Shown here: positions 1 through 5,768 of the stretch, in pieces | How positions within the stretch are numbered: position 1 is the stretch's first letter | Layout of the letters: each line of letters opens with the position of its first letter | DNA from: JBFMCU01 sp964428225 | GTDB lineage: Bacteria; Planctomycetota; UBA1135; GCA-002686595 | NCBI GenBank assembly: GCA_964428225.1 | Contig: CAYRXS010000368.1 | Location: 1 to 5,768, forward strand | DNA: 5,768 bases | Direction: 5' to 3' | The notes under the pieces: generated by a model | What the model was told of the DNA's origin: nothing | The model's input: the letters and a program-made list of their open reading frames with translations, nothing else | Databases searched by the model: none | Program-made: the position numbers and the translations under genes

Positions 1-174
1 GACAGATGGACTCCCGGAACCATCGAGCTGTTACTCGTGAGGGATCCGGGCTAGGATGGCCTCACGTTCGGCTGGGGGGCGTTCCTTCATCGTACGGCAC
101 TCGCCCTGACGCAACGGGCCGCTTGTAGAAGCGCGCGGGACATGTGTGCGGTGGCGGGGTGCAGGTCCGTGTCG

Positions 175-229
175 GTCTCGGGAGCCATTCTCCACCCGCT
201 CGTCGCCCCAAGACGAGCAGTACCGAGAC
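175..229 (-). other. Nested inverted repeats, possible RNA structure 3' of the aldolase gene
   Basis: An outer 7-bp pair (GTCTCGG at 175-181 with CCGAGAC at 223-229) encloses an inner perfect 7-bp pair (GCTCGTC at 198-204 with GACGAGC at 212-218, loop of 7). A small GGAG/CTCC pair lies at 181-184 and 190-193 and shares base 181 with the outer stem. The element starts about 50 bases past the aldolase stop. There is no T-run after it on either strand, so it is not a classical intrinsic terminator. It is too short and lacks the T-loop for a tRNA. A 3' processing or stabilising structure is possible; chance pairing in GC-rich DNA is the alternative. Confidence 0.3.
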
Positions 230-242
230 ACAGGATGGCCCT

Positions 243-257
243 GCGCACCTCGTGCGC
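243..257 (-). terminator. Short GC hairpin just after the aldolase stop, weak terminator candidate
   Basis: GCGCAC (243-248) and GTGCGC (252-257) form a perfect 6-bp stem with a 3-base loop, about 21 bases beyond the aldolase stop codon. No run of T follows in the direction of transcription, so intrinsic termination here is doubtful. The hairpin could act with the larger inverted repeat at 175-229. Confidence 0.25.
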
Positions 258-278
258 GACTTCCCGCTGAAGGCGAGA

Positions 279-1310
279 CTACACTGCCGCCATGTCGTAG
301 ATCTCCCTCATTTCATCGAGGGACTTGATCTGGACTCCCGCGGCATGGCCCGCTTGACCGAAGGCGATCATCCTGGCCTTGCAGACCTCCGCCATGGCCA
401 CACGAGCGGGCCGCAAGTAGTGGCGTGGATCGAAGGCGGTCGGATCCGACGCAAGGGCTTGGCGGACGGCGCCGGTGATCGCGAGGCGGTTGTCGGTGTC
501 GACGTTGATCTTGCGGACGCCGTGACGGATGCCCTCCTGGATGTCCTCCACGGGTACGCCGTACGTTTCTGGCATCTCGCCGCCGTACTTGTTGATGATG
601 TCGATTAGCTCGGTTGGAACCGAAGAGCTGCCGTGCATCACCATGTGACAGTTGGGCATCCGGAGGTGGATCTCGCGGATCACCTCCATGCGCAGCACCT
701 TGCCCGTGGGCTTCTTCGTGAACTTGTAGGCTCCGTGACTGGTGCCGATGGCGACCGCGAGGGCGTCACAGCCCGTCGCCTCGACGAAGCGACCGGCCTC
801 CTCCGGGTCGGTCAGGTGGGACAGGGCCTCGTCGCCGGTCAGACCCGCGCCATGGCCGTCCTCGATGCCGCCGAGGCAACCGAGCTCGGCTTCCACGGTG
901 ACGCCCTTGGCGTGCGCGGCGTGAACGACCTCCTTCGTGGCTCGGACGTTGTAGTCCCAGGACGAGGGCGTCTTGCAGTCCGCCTCGAGAGATCCGTCCA
1001 TCATCACCGAGGTGAATCCCATGTCGATCGCGCTGAAGCAGGTCTCCGGCGAGTTGCCGTGATCGAGGTGCATCGCGATCGGGAGGTTCTGGTTCAGCTC
1101 GGCCGCCGCCAGCATCAGGTGACGGAGGTAGTTGTCGTTCGAGTAGGAGCGCGCGCCACGCGAAGCCTGGACGATCACGGGCGACTCCGTTACCTGGGCC
1201 GCGGTCATGATCGCCTGGATCTGCTCCATGTTGTTGACATTGAACGCGGCCACGCCGTAGTCGTTCTCGGCGGCGTGATCCAGCAGGACGCGCATGGGGA
1301 TGAGAGGCAT
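279..1310 (-). CDS. fba: Class II fructose-bisphosphate aldolase (Calvin-cycle-type subfamily)
   Basis: This cytoplasmic, zinc-dependent enzyme reversibly cleaves fructose 1,6-bisphosphate to dihydroxyacetone phosphate and glyceraldehyde 3-phosphate. It serves glycolysis, gluconeogenesis or carbon fixation; relatives in this subfamily often also handle sedoheptulose bisphosphate. The 343-residue product matches the usual length of about 345. Visible motifs are AFNVNN (22-27), HLDHG (81-85, with catalytic Asp83 and zinc ligand His84), VEAELG (139-144), GTSHG (189-193, zinc ligand His192), MHGSSS (225-230, zinc ligand His226) and NVDTD (269-273). All expected catalytic and metal-binding positions are intact. 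I chose the ATG at 1308-1310 because MPLIPMRVLLDHA is the standard family N-terminus. A longer frame from a TTG at 1389-1391 would add 27 non-conserved residues and run through the likely promoter. No clear Shine-Dalgarno is seen. Whether it works in a Calvin cycle cannot be told, since no Rubisco or phosphoribulokinase gene lies in view. Confidence 0.95.
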   Translation of the reverse strand: MPLIPMRVLLDHAAENDYGVAAFNVNNMEQIQAIMTAAQVTESPVIVQASRGARSYSNDNYLRHLMLAAAELNQNLPIAMHLDHGNSPETCFSAIDMGFTSVMMDGSLEADCKTPSSWDYNVRATKEVVHAAHAKGVTVEAELGCLGGIEDGHGAGLTGDEALSHLTDPEEAGRFVEATGCDALAVAIGTSHGAYKFTKKPTGKVLRMEVIREIHLRMPNCHMVMHGSSSVPTELIDIINKYGGEMPETYGVPVEDIQEGIRHGVRKINVDTDNRLAITGAVRQALASDPTAFDPRHYLRPARVAMAEVCKARMIAFGQAGHAAGVQIKSLDEMREIYDMAAV

Positions 1311-1364
1311 GATGGCACCGATTCGGATCGATCTCTGGGGTTTCGGGATGGGGCTCGGGCGGGG

Positions 1365-1391
1365 ATCATATCGGCTGGGGCCGCCCGGCAA
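1365..1391 (-). promoter_or_regulatory. Candidate sigma70-type promoter for the aldolase gene
   Basis: Read on the minus strand, TTGCCG (1386-1391) is followed after 15 bases by TATGAT (1365-1370), a near-consensus -10 box that stands out in this GC-rich gap. The spacer is 2 bases shorter than ideal; shifting the -35 to TTTGCC gives 16. Transcription would start near 1358, leaving a leader of about 48 bases before the aldolase ATG. This supports the aldolase being transcribed separately from the CBS/fapA pair upstream. The call rests on motif match alone. Confidence 0.4.
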
Positions 1392-1440
1392 AGGGGTTTC
1401 CCGGACTTGCCCCGGATCCGCCCCGGAGGCGTCCGCGAGG

Positions 1441-1845
1441 TCAGGAGAGGGACCGGAGCGCGTGCTCGAACACGTCGGCGAAGCTGACGATCCCCACCAG
1501 GTTGTTGTTCTCCACGACGGGGACTCGGCGGACTCCGATCATCCTCATCATCTGGACGCAGGTGGGCACGCCGAAATCCGGCGAGACGCTGACCGCGGGC
1601 GAGGTCATCACGTCCCCGACCCGCGTCTCCTTCACGCCCTCGTAGGGATCCACGAGCACGCCGAGGATGTCCTTCTGCGTCACGATGCCCACCCCCTTCG
1701 ACGTGTCCCCGAGGTCGACGACGAGGCAGGTCAACTCCGTCTCGTGCATCATCCGCACGACGTCCTCGATCGTTGAGTCGGGGGTGATAGTGGCGACGTC
1801 GGTTTGCATGATGTCGCGAACGAGAGCTGTTTGCAGTTCTATCAT
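1441..1845 (-). CDS. Small protein made of two CBS domains
   Basis: The 134-residue protein is little more than a tandem CBS (Bateman) pair. Such modules usually bind adenine nucleotides or related ligands and report energy state to a partner. CBS1 spans about 11-63, starting VRDIMQTD and ending GIVTQKDILG. CBS2 spans about 76-130, starting VGDVMTSP and ending RRVPVVENNNLVGIVSFADV. Both carry the typical beta-strand followed by a (G)IV(T/S)xxD segment. There is no signal peptide, membrane segment or attached enzymatic domain. The ATG at 1843-1845 is preceded by GAGGGG with a 9-base gap. The gene lies 16 bases after the stop of the fapA homologue, so the two are probably co-transcribed, and the CBS protein may regulate or respond with that partner (inference). 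Its ligand cannot be read from sequence. The family call is firm; the role is unknown. Confidence 0.93.
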   Translation of the reverse strand: MIELQTALVRDIMQTDVATITPDSTIEDVVRMMHETELTCLVVDLGDTSKGVGIVTQKDILGVLVDPYEGVKETRVGDVMTSPAVSVSPDFGVPTCVQMMRMIGVRRVPVVENNNLVGIVSFADVFEHALRSLS

Positions 1846-1854
1846 GGGCGTTCA

Positions 1855-1860
1855 CCCCTC
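1855..1860 (-). promoter_or_regulatory. Ribosome binding site of the CBS-domain gene
   Basis: GAGGGG on the minus strand lies 9 bases before the CBS-gene ATG and immediately after the fapA stop codon (TGA, 1862-1864). It is the clearest Shine-Dalgarno in the window. It fixes the start of the CBS gene, and its place in a 16-base gap fits translation from a shared mRNA. Confidence 0.7.
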
Positions 1861-1861
1861 T

Positions 1862-3511
1862 TCAAAGGAGCTGTGCATCGACCTCATTGGTCTCCCGGTC
1901 GTGGACGAAGCGCCTGCCGGTGGTCGTTCCCTTGACCCGGAGGTGCCTTCCGTTCACGACGATCTCGACTCCATGGTGGACTCTGTTCAGTACCGTCACG
2001 CGGGAGTCCGGAGACCCCGCGCATTCCTTCTCCATCACGACCAGCCGCGCGCGGAGGGAGGCCTCCTTGCGACCCAGCTCGCGGGCGACCTTCTGCCTTC
2101 GCCGCTGGCTCGCCTTGCGATCCGCACCGGTCATCTTGCGTGAGAACGGAGGCTCGAGACGCCGGGTGAGCCGCATCTGCGCCCGCACGTTCCGGAGGGC
2201 GGTCCTCACGCGACTGCGGGCCTTCTCGGCCTCGCCGTCGGTCCCGACGGTGACATGCGTGGGCGCTCCCAGCTCCGAGCCCAGCTCTCGGGCGGTGATC
2301 TCCATCCCTGCGGAATACACCCCTCCCCGAAGGTGTCCGCGCCCGTCGACCGCCCTGAGGGATCCCGCGCAGTCGATCGAGCTGCTTACGTCCGAGTCGA
2401 GGAGCGTCACGTCGCCCGCGCAGCGGATCCTCGCGTTCTGGCAGTAGCGCGCCGTCGCATCCCCGGCCACGACGACGTCCGTCTCGTCGTCTCCGACGAT
2501 TCCCCCCTCCGCGACGAGGTTTCCTCCGACGTCCAGCTCCGCGGCCTCGACGACGCCCCGAACCGTCAGGTCGTGGCTCGTCGTGACCCGGAATTCCTCG
2601 CGGATCGCCCCCTGAACCACGACACTCGCCGTGGCCCGGATGTTCCCCGTCTCGAAGTCCACGTCACCCTCGACCTCGAGGACCTCGCTCACGCGGGCCA
2701 CTTCCTGCTCGTCGAAGATCAGCACCCCGTCGACCGCCGCCTCCACCGCAACGGACCCGTCCTCCACCTCGACCAGGACGATGTTGTCCCCCAGCTTTGG
2801 CTGGAACGCGGGCACGTCCGCCTCGGGCAGGATCTCCGATCCGTCCACGCCGACGCCGGACACCGAAGCCACCTCGGAGCGCTTGATCCCGAGGCGCTGC
2901 CCCGCGCGGACGTTGGAAACGTATTGCTGCTCGCGAAAGTCGATCCGGCCGCAGGTGGAATGGACCATGCCGACCTGCCGGGCCACGTCGACCGCCCATT
3001 CGATGCCCCCCTCGGCGCCGATCCGGGGAAGCGTCCCCGAGGCGATGTGAACGGGCGGGGGCGGGACGGCGCACCTCTGGAACCGCTTCCAGGCCTTCTG
3101 GGTGTTCTCCGCCGAGTACCCGTGCACGATGCCCGACTCCCGGATCGCGCCGTAGATCTCGGTGAGCCGCAGGGCGGGCTCGTCTCCCGTGGGATGGCGA
3201 AGCTCCAGGAACGCGGCGAGGCGGTCTTCGCTCGCGGTGATCGCGGGCACGACGCTCGGCACGCCACGCTCGTCGACGTCCAGGTATCCGAACCCCGGAA
3301 CCCGGGCGCACCACTCCGGGCGTCCTTCCCGCTTCTCGATGCCCTCACCGCATTCGACCTCTTCGGCCCGCAGCTCCTCGACCTCCTCCGGCTCGAGCTC
3401 GGCGAGGCCTTCCGGCGACATGCCGATCAGGAGCTCACCGTTCCGGACGATGAGACGTCGTCGGTCCGGATTCTCCGATGTGGGACAGAGGTAGTGGCGG
3501 GGGTTCTTCAC
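1862..3511 (-). CDS. fapA: FapA/DUF342 family protein (flagellar assembly protein A-like)
   Basis: This 549-residue cytoplasmic protein has the layout of the FapA (DUF342) family. The N-terminal domain includes GIVHGYS (127-133), followed by a conserved block with GRIDFREQQYV (188-198), a GQRLG turn (204-208) and GVGVDGSEI (219-227). Then comes a repetitive beta-helix-like part from about 273 to 420, with the hallmark GDVDFETGNI (282-291) and stacked V-x-V-x-G repeats. A basic, charged, probably coiled-coil segment covers about 424-497, and a short beta-rich tail follows. In Vibrio, FapA takes part in polar flagellum assembly and interacts with a sugar-PTS component; in most phyla the family's role is unproven. 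The start is a GTG (3509-3511) with no in-frame ATG, GTG or TTG close upstream and no well-placed Shine-Dalgarno. An internal ATG at residue 31 is a less likely alternative, since it would remove conserved-looking N-terminal sequence. The CBS gene follows 16 bases later. No flagellar gene is in view. Confidence 0.9.
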   Translation of the reverse strand: MKNPRHYLCPTSENPDRRRLIVRNGELLIGMSPEGLAELEPEEVEELRAEEVECGEGIEKREGRPEWCARVPGFGYLDVDERGVPSVVPAITASEDRLAAFLELRHPTGDEPALRLTEIYGAIRESGIVHGYSAENTQKAWKRFQRCAVPPPPVHIASGTLPRIGAEGGIEWAVDVARQVGMVHSTCGRIDFREQQYVSNVRAGQRLGIKRSEVASVSGVGVDGSEILPEADVPAFQPKLGDNIVLVEVEDGSVAVEAAVDGVLIFDEQEVARVSEVLEVEGDVDFETGNIRATASVVVQGAIREEFRVTTSHDLTVRGVVEAAELDVGGNLVAEGGIVGDDETDVVVAGDATARYCQNARIRCAGDVTLLDSDVSSSIDCAGSLRAVDGRGHLRGGVYSAGMEITARELGSELGAPTHVTVGTDGEAEKARSRVRTALRNVRAQMRLTRRLEPPFSRKMTGADRKASQRRRQKVARELGRKEASLRARLVVMEKECAGSPDSRVTVLNRVHHGVEIVVNGRHLRVKGTTTGRRFVHDRETNEVDAQLL

Positions 3512-3526
3512 GGCAAGGTCGCCCGA

Positions 3527-3551
3527 TCCCCTCCCGACGCGCGGGAGGGGA
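3527..3551 (-). promoter_or_regulatory. Perfect 10-bp hairpin in the fapA leader
   Basis: TCCCCTCCCG (3527-3536) and CGGGAGGGGA (3542-3551) are exact reverse complements around a 5-base loop (ACGCG). In the fapA mRNA the 3' arm carries GGGAGGGG, a purine-rich sequence containing GGAGG, and ends 15 bases before the GTG start. The core GGAGG is therefore too distant for a standard ribosome site, yet it would be buried in the stem. The hairpin could modulate translation or mRNA stability, or be a protein-binding palindrome. No T-run follows, so it is not a typical terminator. Confidence 0.4.
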
Positions 3552-3572
3552 CGAGGGGAGGGAATCGCCTGG

Positions 3573-3601
3573 GTTATCGACCGTTTCTCGGGCTTTCTCC
3601 A
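3573..3601 (-). promoter_or_regulatory. Weak candidate promoter for fapA
   Basis: On the minus strand TGGAGA (3596-3601) is followed after exactly 17 bases by GATAAC (3573-3578). Each hexamer matches the sigma70 consensus at four of six positions. Transcription starting near 3566 would place the hairpin at 3527-3551 inside the leader. The match is modest and other sites are possible. Confidence 0.22.
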
Positions 3602-3835
3602 GCCGGAACGGCGATCGACCTGGAGCCGCTCCCGTATTCGAGGGAGCCCGAGGTCGAGCTCTCAAGTCGACGGAGGGCATCCTCGATAAGCGAGAGACAC
3701 CAGAGAGTGTCCTTCCCTCCGGCCCGTTCCCGCGCCTCGGGGAGTTCTTTGCACCGTGCTCGTCGATGAGCGATCCTGTCGCGCTCCGGCGCCCCGCTCG
3801 CCCGGGCCCGGACCGCGTTCCGAAGCCTTCATGCC

Positions 3836-5584
3836 ATGACCGATCTCCTCGAGTCCCTCCAGGCCCTCTGCCTCGGCGACCTCGCCGTGCTGCAGACCGG
3901 GGATTCGACCGATCTGGAGCTGTTCCCCCTGCTGATGGGACTCTTCGGTGGCCTGGCGCTGTTCCTCTTCGGGATGGAGCAGATGGCGACGGCCCTGAAG
4001 ACGGTGGCCGGCGAGCGGATGAAGATCATCCTCGCCAAGCTCACGGCGAACCGGCTCGTCGGCGTCCTGACCGGGGCCTTCGTGACCGCGGTGATTCAGT
4101 CCTCCTCGGTGACGACGGTGCTGGTGGTGGGCTTCATCTCGGCCGGGCTGATGACGCTCGCCCAGTCGATCGGGGTGATCCTCGGCGCGGACATCGGAAC
4201 GACGATCACGGCCCAGATCATCGCCTTCAAGGTGACCAAGTACGCCTTGCTGATGATCGCCGTCGGCTTCGCGATGGACTTCATCGGGAAGAAGGAGAGC
4301 ACCAAGCACCGCGGACGGGCGGTCATGGGGCTCGGGCTCGTCTTCTTCGGGATGTCGGTCATGGGCGAAGCCATGGCGCCCCTCCGCGACCATCCTCCAT
4401 TCCTCGACTGGATGGCCCGGATGGAGAACCCGGCGCTCGGCATTCTCGCCGGGGCCCTGTTCACGGCGCTCATCCAGTCCTCGTCGGCGATGACCGGTGT
4501 CGTGATCGTCATGGCGAGCCAGGGCCTGGTCAGCCTGCCGGCGGGGATCTCCCTGGTCTTCGGCGCGAACATCGGGACGTGCGTGACGGCGCTGCTCGCC
4601 TCGCTCGGCAAGCCCCGCGAGGCCATCCGCGCCGCGGTGGTCCACATCATCTTCAAGATCGTCGGCGTCTTGATCTGGTTGGCGTTCATCGATCAGCTGG
4701 CCGGTCTGGTGACCTGGATGTCGCCCGCCGCCGAGGAGTTGGCGGGAACGGACCGGCTCGCGGCCGAGACCCCTCGCCAGATCGCGAACGCCCACACGGT
4801 CTTCAACGTCGCCAACACGCTGATCTTCCTGCCCTTCGCCACGCAGTTCGCGCGGCTCGTGGAGTGGCTCGTGCCCGAGAGGCCTGCGAGAGAGGAGGTC
4901 CGCGTACGAGCCAAATACCTCGATCTCGGCCTCCTGGGGACTCCCAGCCTGGCCATCGACCGCGCCCGACTCGAGCTCCTCCACATGGGCGATGAGGTCC
5001 GAACGATGCTCCGGGACATCCTCCCGGGGGTGATCTCCGGCACTCGGGAATCGCTTCGGGAGATCCAGAAGCGGGACGACACGGTCGACATCCTCCACGG
5101 GAAGATCGTCACCTACCTCGGCAAGATCAGCCAGACGGCCCTGACGGAGAAGCAGACGGTCGGGCTGCTCTCGCTGATGGAAACGGCGAACGACCTCGAG
5201 AGTATCGGGGACATCGTGGAGACGAACCTCGTCGCAATCGGCAACCGCCGGATCGACGAGAACATCCACATCAGCGAGGTTACGGCGGATGTGATCCGGG
5301 ACTTCCACGCCACGGTCACTCTCGCGCTGGAGAACGCGCTGCTCGCCGTGACCCAAAAGAACGAGATGGCGGCCCAAACGGTCGTCCAGATGAAGAAGGA
5401 CATCAACCGGAAGGCCGACTCCGCCACGGTGCATCACGTGCAGCGCCTGGTGGCCGAGGAGCCCAACCGCCTGCCCACCTATGCCGTGGAGACGGACATC
5501 ATCGCGAACCTGAAGCGGGTCTACTACTTCGCGAAGCGAATGGCGCGAGGGACCGCGCCCGCGGCGGTGCTCGCCAAGGATTAG
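3836..5584 (+). CDS. Na+/phosphate symporter family protein with C-terminal PhoU-like domain
   Basis: The 582-residue inner-membrane protein belongs to the Na/Pi cotransporter (NptA/PF02690) family, which couples sodium entry to inorganic phosphate movement. The membrane part, about residues 34-345, contains two inverted-repeat halves. Each has the family signature QSSS (88-91 in AVIQSSSVTT; 214-217 in ALIQSSSAMT), and each is followed by a G-A-x-I-G-T motif (GADIGTT 117-123; GANIGT 243-248). About eight to nine hydrophobic segments are visible. Residues of about 375-570 are hydrophilic and helical, with the PhoU-like signature METANDLESIGDI (448-460). This fused domain is common in bacterial members and probably regulates transport. 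The ATG at 3836 gives a typical amphipathic N-terminus before MGLFGGLALFLFGMEQM. It has no clear Shine-Dalgarno, and Met34 is the only serious alternative start. The gene stands alone, divergent from fapA, with no pst or phoU gene in view. Direction and true substrate are inferred from family. Confidence 0.95.
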   Translation: MTDLLESLQALCLGDLAVLQTGDSTDLELFPLLMGLFGGLALFLFGMEQMATALKTVAGERMKIILAKLTANRLVGVLTGAFVTAVIQSSSVTTVLVVGFISAGLMTLAQSIGVILGADIGTTITAQIIAFKVTKYALLMIAVGFAMDFIGKKESTKHRGRAVMGLGLVFFGMSVMGEAMAPLRDHPPFLDWMARMENPALGILAGALFTALIQSSSAMTGVVIVMASQGLVSLPAGISLVFGANIGTCVTALLASLGKPREAIRAAVVHIIFKIVGVLIWLAFIDQLAGLVTWMSPAAEELAGTDRLAAETPRQIANAHTVFNVANTLIFLPFATQFARLVEWLVPERPAREEVRVRAKYLDLGLLGTPSLAIDRARLELLHMGDEVRTMLRDILPGVISGTRESLREIQKRDDTVDILHGKIVTYLGKISQTALTEKQTVGLLSLMETANDLESIGDIVETNLVAIGNRRIDENIHISEVTADVIRDFHATVTLALENALLAVTQKNEMAAQTVVQMKKDINRKADSATVHHVQRLVAEEPNRLPTYAVETDIIANLKRVYYFAKRMARGTAPAAVLAKD

Positions 5585-5587
5585 TTA

Positions 5588-5610
5588 GGGAGAACAGGAC
5601 CCGCTCTCCC
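5588..5610. terminator. Weak hairpin between convergent genes
   Basis: GGGAGA (5588-5593) can pair with TCTCCC (5605-5610) across an 11-base loop, starting 4 bases after the symporter stop. An alternative pairing uses GGAGAA (5589-5594) with TTCTCC (5613-5618). The 37-base gap separates two convergent genes, where a bidirectional terminator would be expected, but neither pairing is followed by a T-run, so the call is tentative. Confidence 0.25.
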
Positions 5611-5621
5611 CCTTCTCCACG

Positions 5622-5768
5622 CTAGCGCACCGATCCCCGAGGCTCGCTTTCGCCCCGGCGGTCGAAGCCGCGGGGCTGGCGTCGCTTCAATCGGGTGACC
5701 TTCTTGCGCCGCTTCTGGTGTAGATCGATCAGCCGGTCCTGACTGCCCTTCGCGTCGTCGTCCGGGGC
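5622..5768 (-). CDS. C-terminal end of an unknown, highly basic protein (partial)
   Basis: A minus-strand frame is open from the right edge of the window to a TAG at 5622-5624, giving the last 48 residues of a protein whose start lies outside. The residues run from acidic (APDDDAKG) to strongly basic, including QKRRKKVTRLKRRQPRG. About 83% of codons end in G or C (40 of 48), like the other genes here, and both the plus frames and the spacing fit a gene convergent with the symporter. I do not recognise the family. A basic C-terminal tail of this kind could bind nucleic acid or ribosomes or be a cytoplasmic membrane-protein tail, but nothing decides this. A chance open frame of 49 codons in GC-rich DNA is also possible. 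Confidence 0.42.
   Translation of the reverse strand, partial: APDDDAKGSQDRLIDLHQKRRKKVTRLKRRQPRGFDRRGESEPRGSVR

Larger units (their letters stand above)
1..278. other. Intergenic stretch downstream of the aldolase gene, no supported gene
   Basis: I see no convincing gene here. The longest open frame (minus strand, 31-231, GTG start) is rich in Arg, His, Pro and Ser, has no recognisable motif and looks non-coding, although its last 19 codons (from an ATG at 88-90) read more like protein. A plus-strand frame entering from the left edge stops at 52-54 after only 17 codons, too few to judge. The stretch does contain inverted repeats at 175-229 and 243-257, which would fall in the 3' region of the aldolase mRNA. 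No tRNA-like T-loop was found on either strand. Confidence 0.5.
3512..3835. other. Divergent intergenic region between fapA and the Na/Pi symporter gene
   Basis: About 324 bases separate the two divergent start codons and should carry promoters in both directions. On the fapA side I see a perfect hairpin (3527-3551) and a modest promoter candidate (3573-3601). On the symporter side I find no good -10/-35 pair and no recognisable Pho box. The best match is TTGCAC near 3749 with only a poor -10 at the right distance. The long open frames crossing this gap are GC-driven and show no protein-like composition. Confidence 0.6.

Noticed and set aside
1..54. Possible tail of a plus-strand gene entering from the left edge (17 codons, stop TAG at 52-54)
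   Set aside because: The short sequence is protein-like but 17 codons give no statistical support; it would need the upstream sequence.
175..229. tRNA gene suggested by a 7-bp outer stem
   Set aside because: The element is only 55 bases, with no GTTCRA T-loop, no D-stem and no usable anticodon arm arrangement on either strand.
31..231. 66-codon minus-strand frame left of the aldolase
   Set aside because: The GTG start lies inside the inverted-repeat cluster, the first two thirds look non-coding, and no homologue is recognised. Only the last 19 codons from the ATG at 88-90 look protein-like, which is too little to call a gene.
1311..1391. Extended aldolase N-terminus from the TTG at 1389-1391
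   Set aside because: The extra 27 residues are Pro/Arg-rich, unlike any aldolase N-terminus, and cover the probable promoter. The ATG at 1308-1310 gives the standard family start.
2255..3769. 504-codon open frame on the plus strand opposite fapA
   Set aside because: It is an antisense shadow without recognisable motifs. It also runs through the intergenic gap, while the minus frame carries the DUF342 signature.
3478..4995. 505-codon plus-strand frame overlapping the symporter in another frame
   Set aside because: It is Arg/Pro/Gly/Asp-rich with no motif and shares the strand with a well-supported membrane protein in a different frame.
3662..5437. 591-codon open frame on the minus strand opposite the symporter
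   Set aside because: Its composition is dominated by His, Arg, Asp, Glu and Gly with no domain, as expected from the antisense of a GC-rich gene. The plus frame has clear Na/Pi and PhoU-like motifs.

Overview
The window comes from a GC-rich bacterial chromosome. It shows strong G/C preference at third codon positions and, as a result, long spurious antisense frames. The gene set (a class II aldolase of the Calvin-cycle-type subfamily, a FapA/DUF342 protein and a Na/Pi symporter with a PhoU-like tail) fits an uncultured, probably Gram-negative, environmental lineage. No rRNA or clade-specific marker is present, so I do not name a phylum. I see no mobile element, CRISPR array or tRNA.

Layout, left to right. 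Positions 1-278 hold no gene I can support, but contain inverted repeats that would lie in the 3' region of the aldolase transcript. Three genes then read leftwards (minus strand): fructose-bisphosphate aldolase (279-1310), a small two-CBS-domain protein (1441-1845) and a FapA/DUF342 polymer-like protein (1862-3511). FapA and the CBS protein are 16 bases apart, with the ribosome binding site in that gap, and look co-transcribed. The aldolase is separated by 130 bases that contain a good -10 box, so it probably has its own promoter. Positions 3512-3835 form a divergent intergenic region with a perfect 10-bp hairpin in the fapA leader. Reading rightwards is a 582-residue Na+/phosphate symporter with a C-terminal PhoU-like domain (3836-5584). 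The right edge holds the C-terminal end of a very basic protein on the minus strand (5622-5768), convergent with the symporter.

Functionally, this is mostly housekeeping: sugar-phosphate metabolism, phosphate or sodium handling, and a probable adenylate-sensing CBS module beside a FapA-like surface or flagellar assembly factor. No flagellar or chemotaxis gene is visible, so the role of the FapA homologue is open. I found no convincing evidence of a new defence or mobile system. The points most worth a second look are the fapA-CBS pairing and the structured leader in front of fapA.
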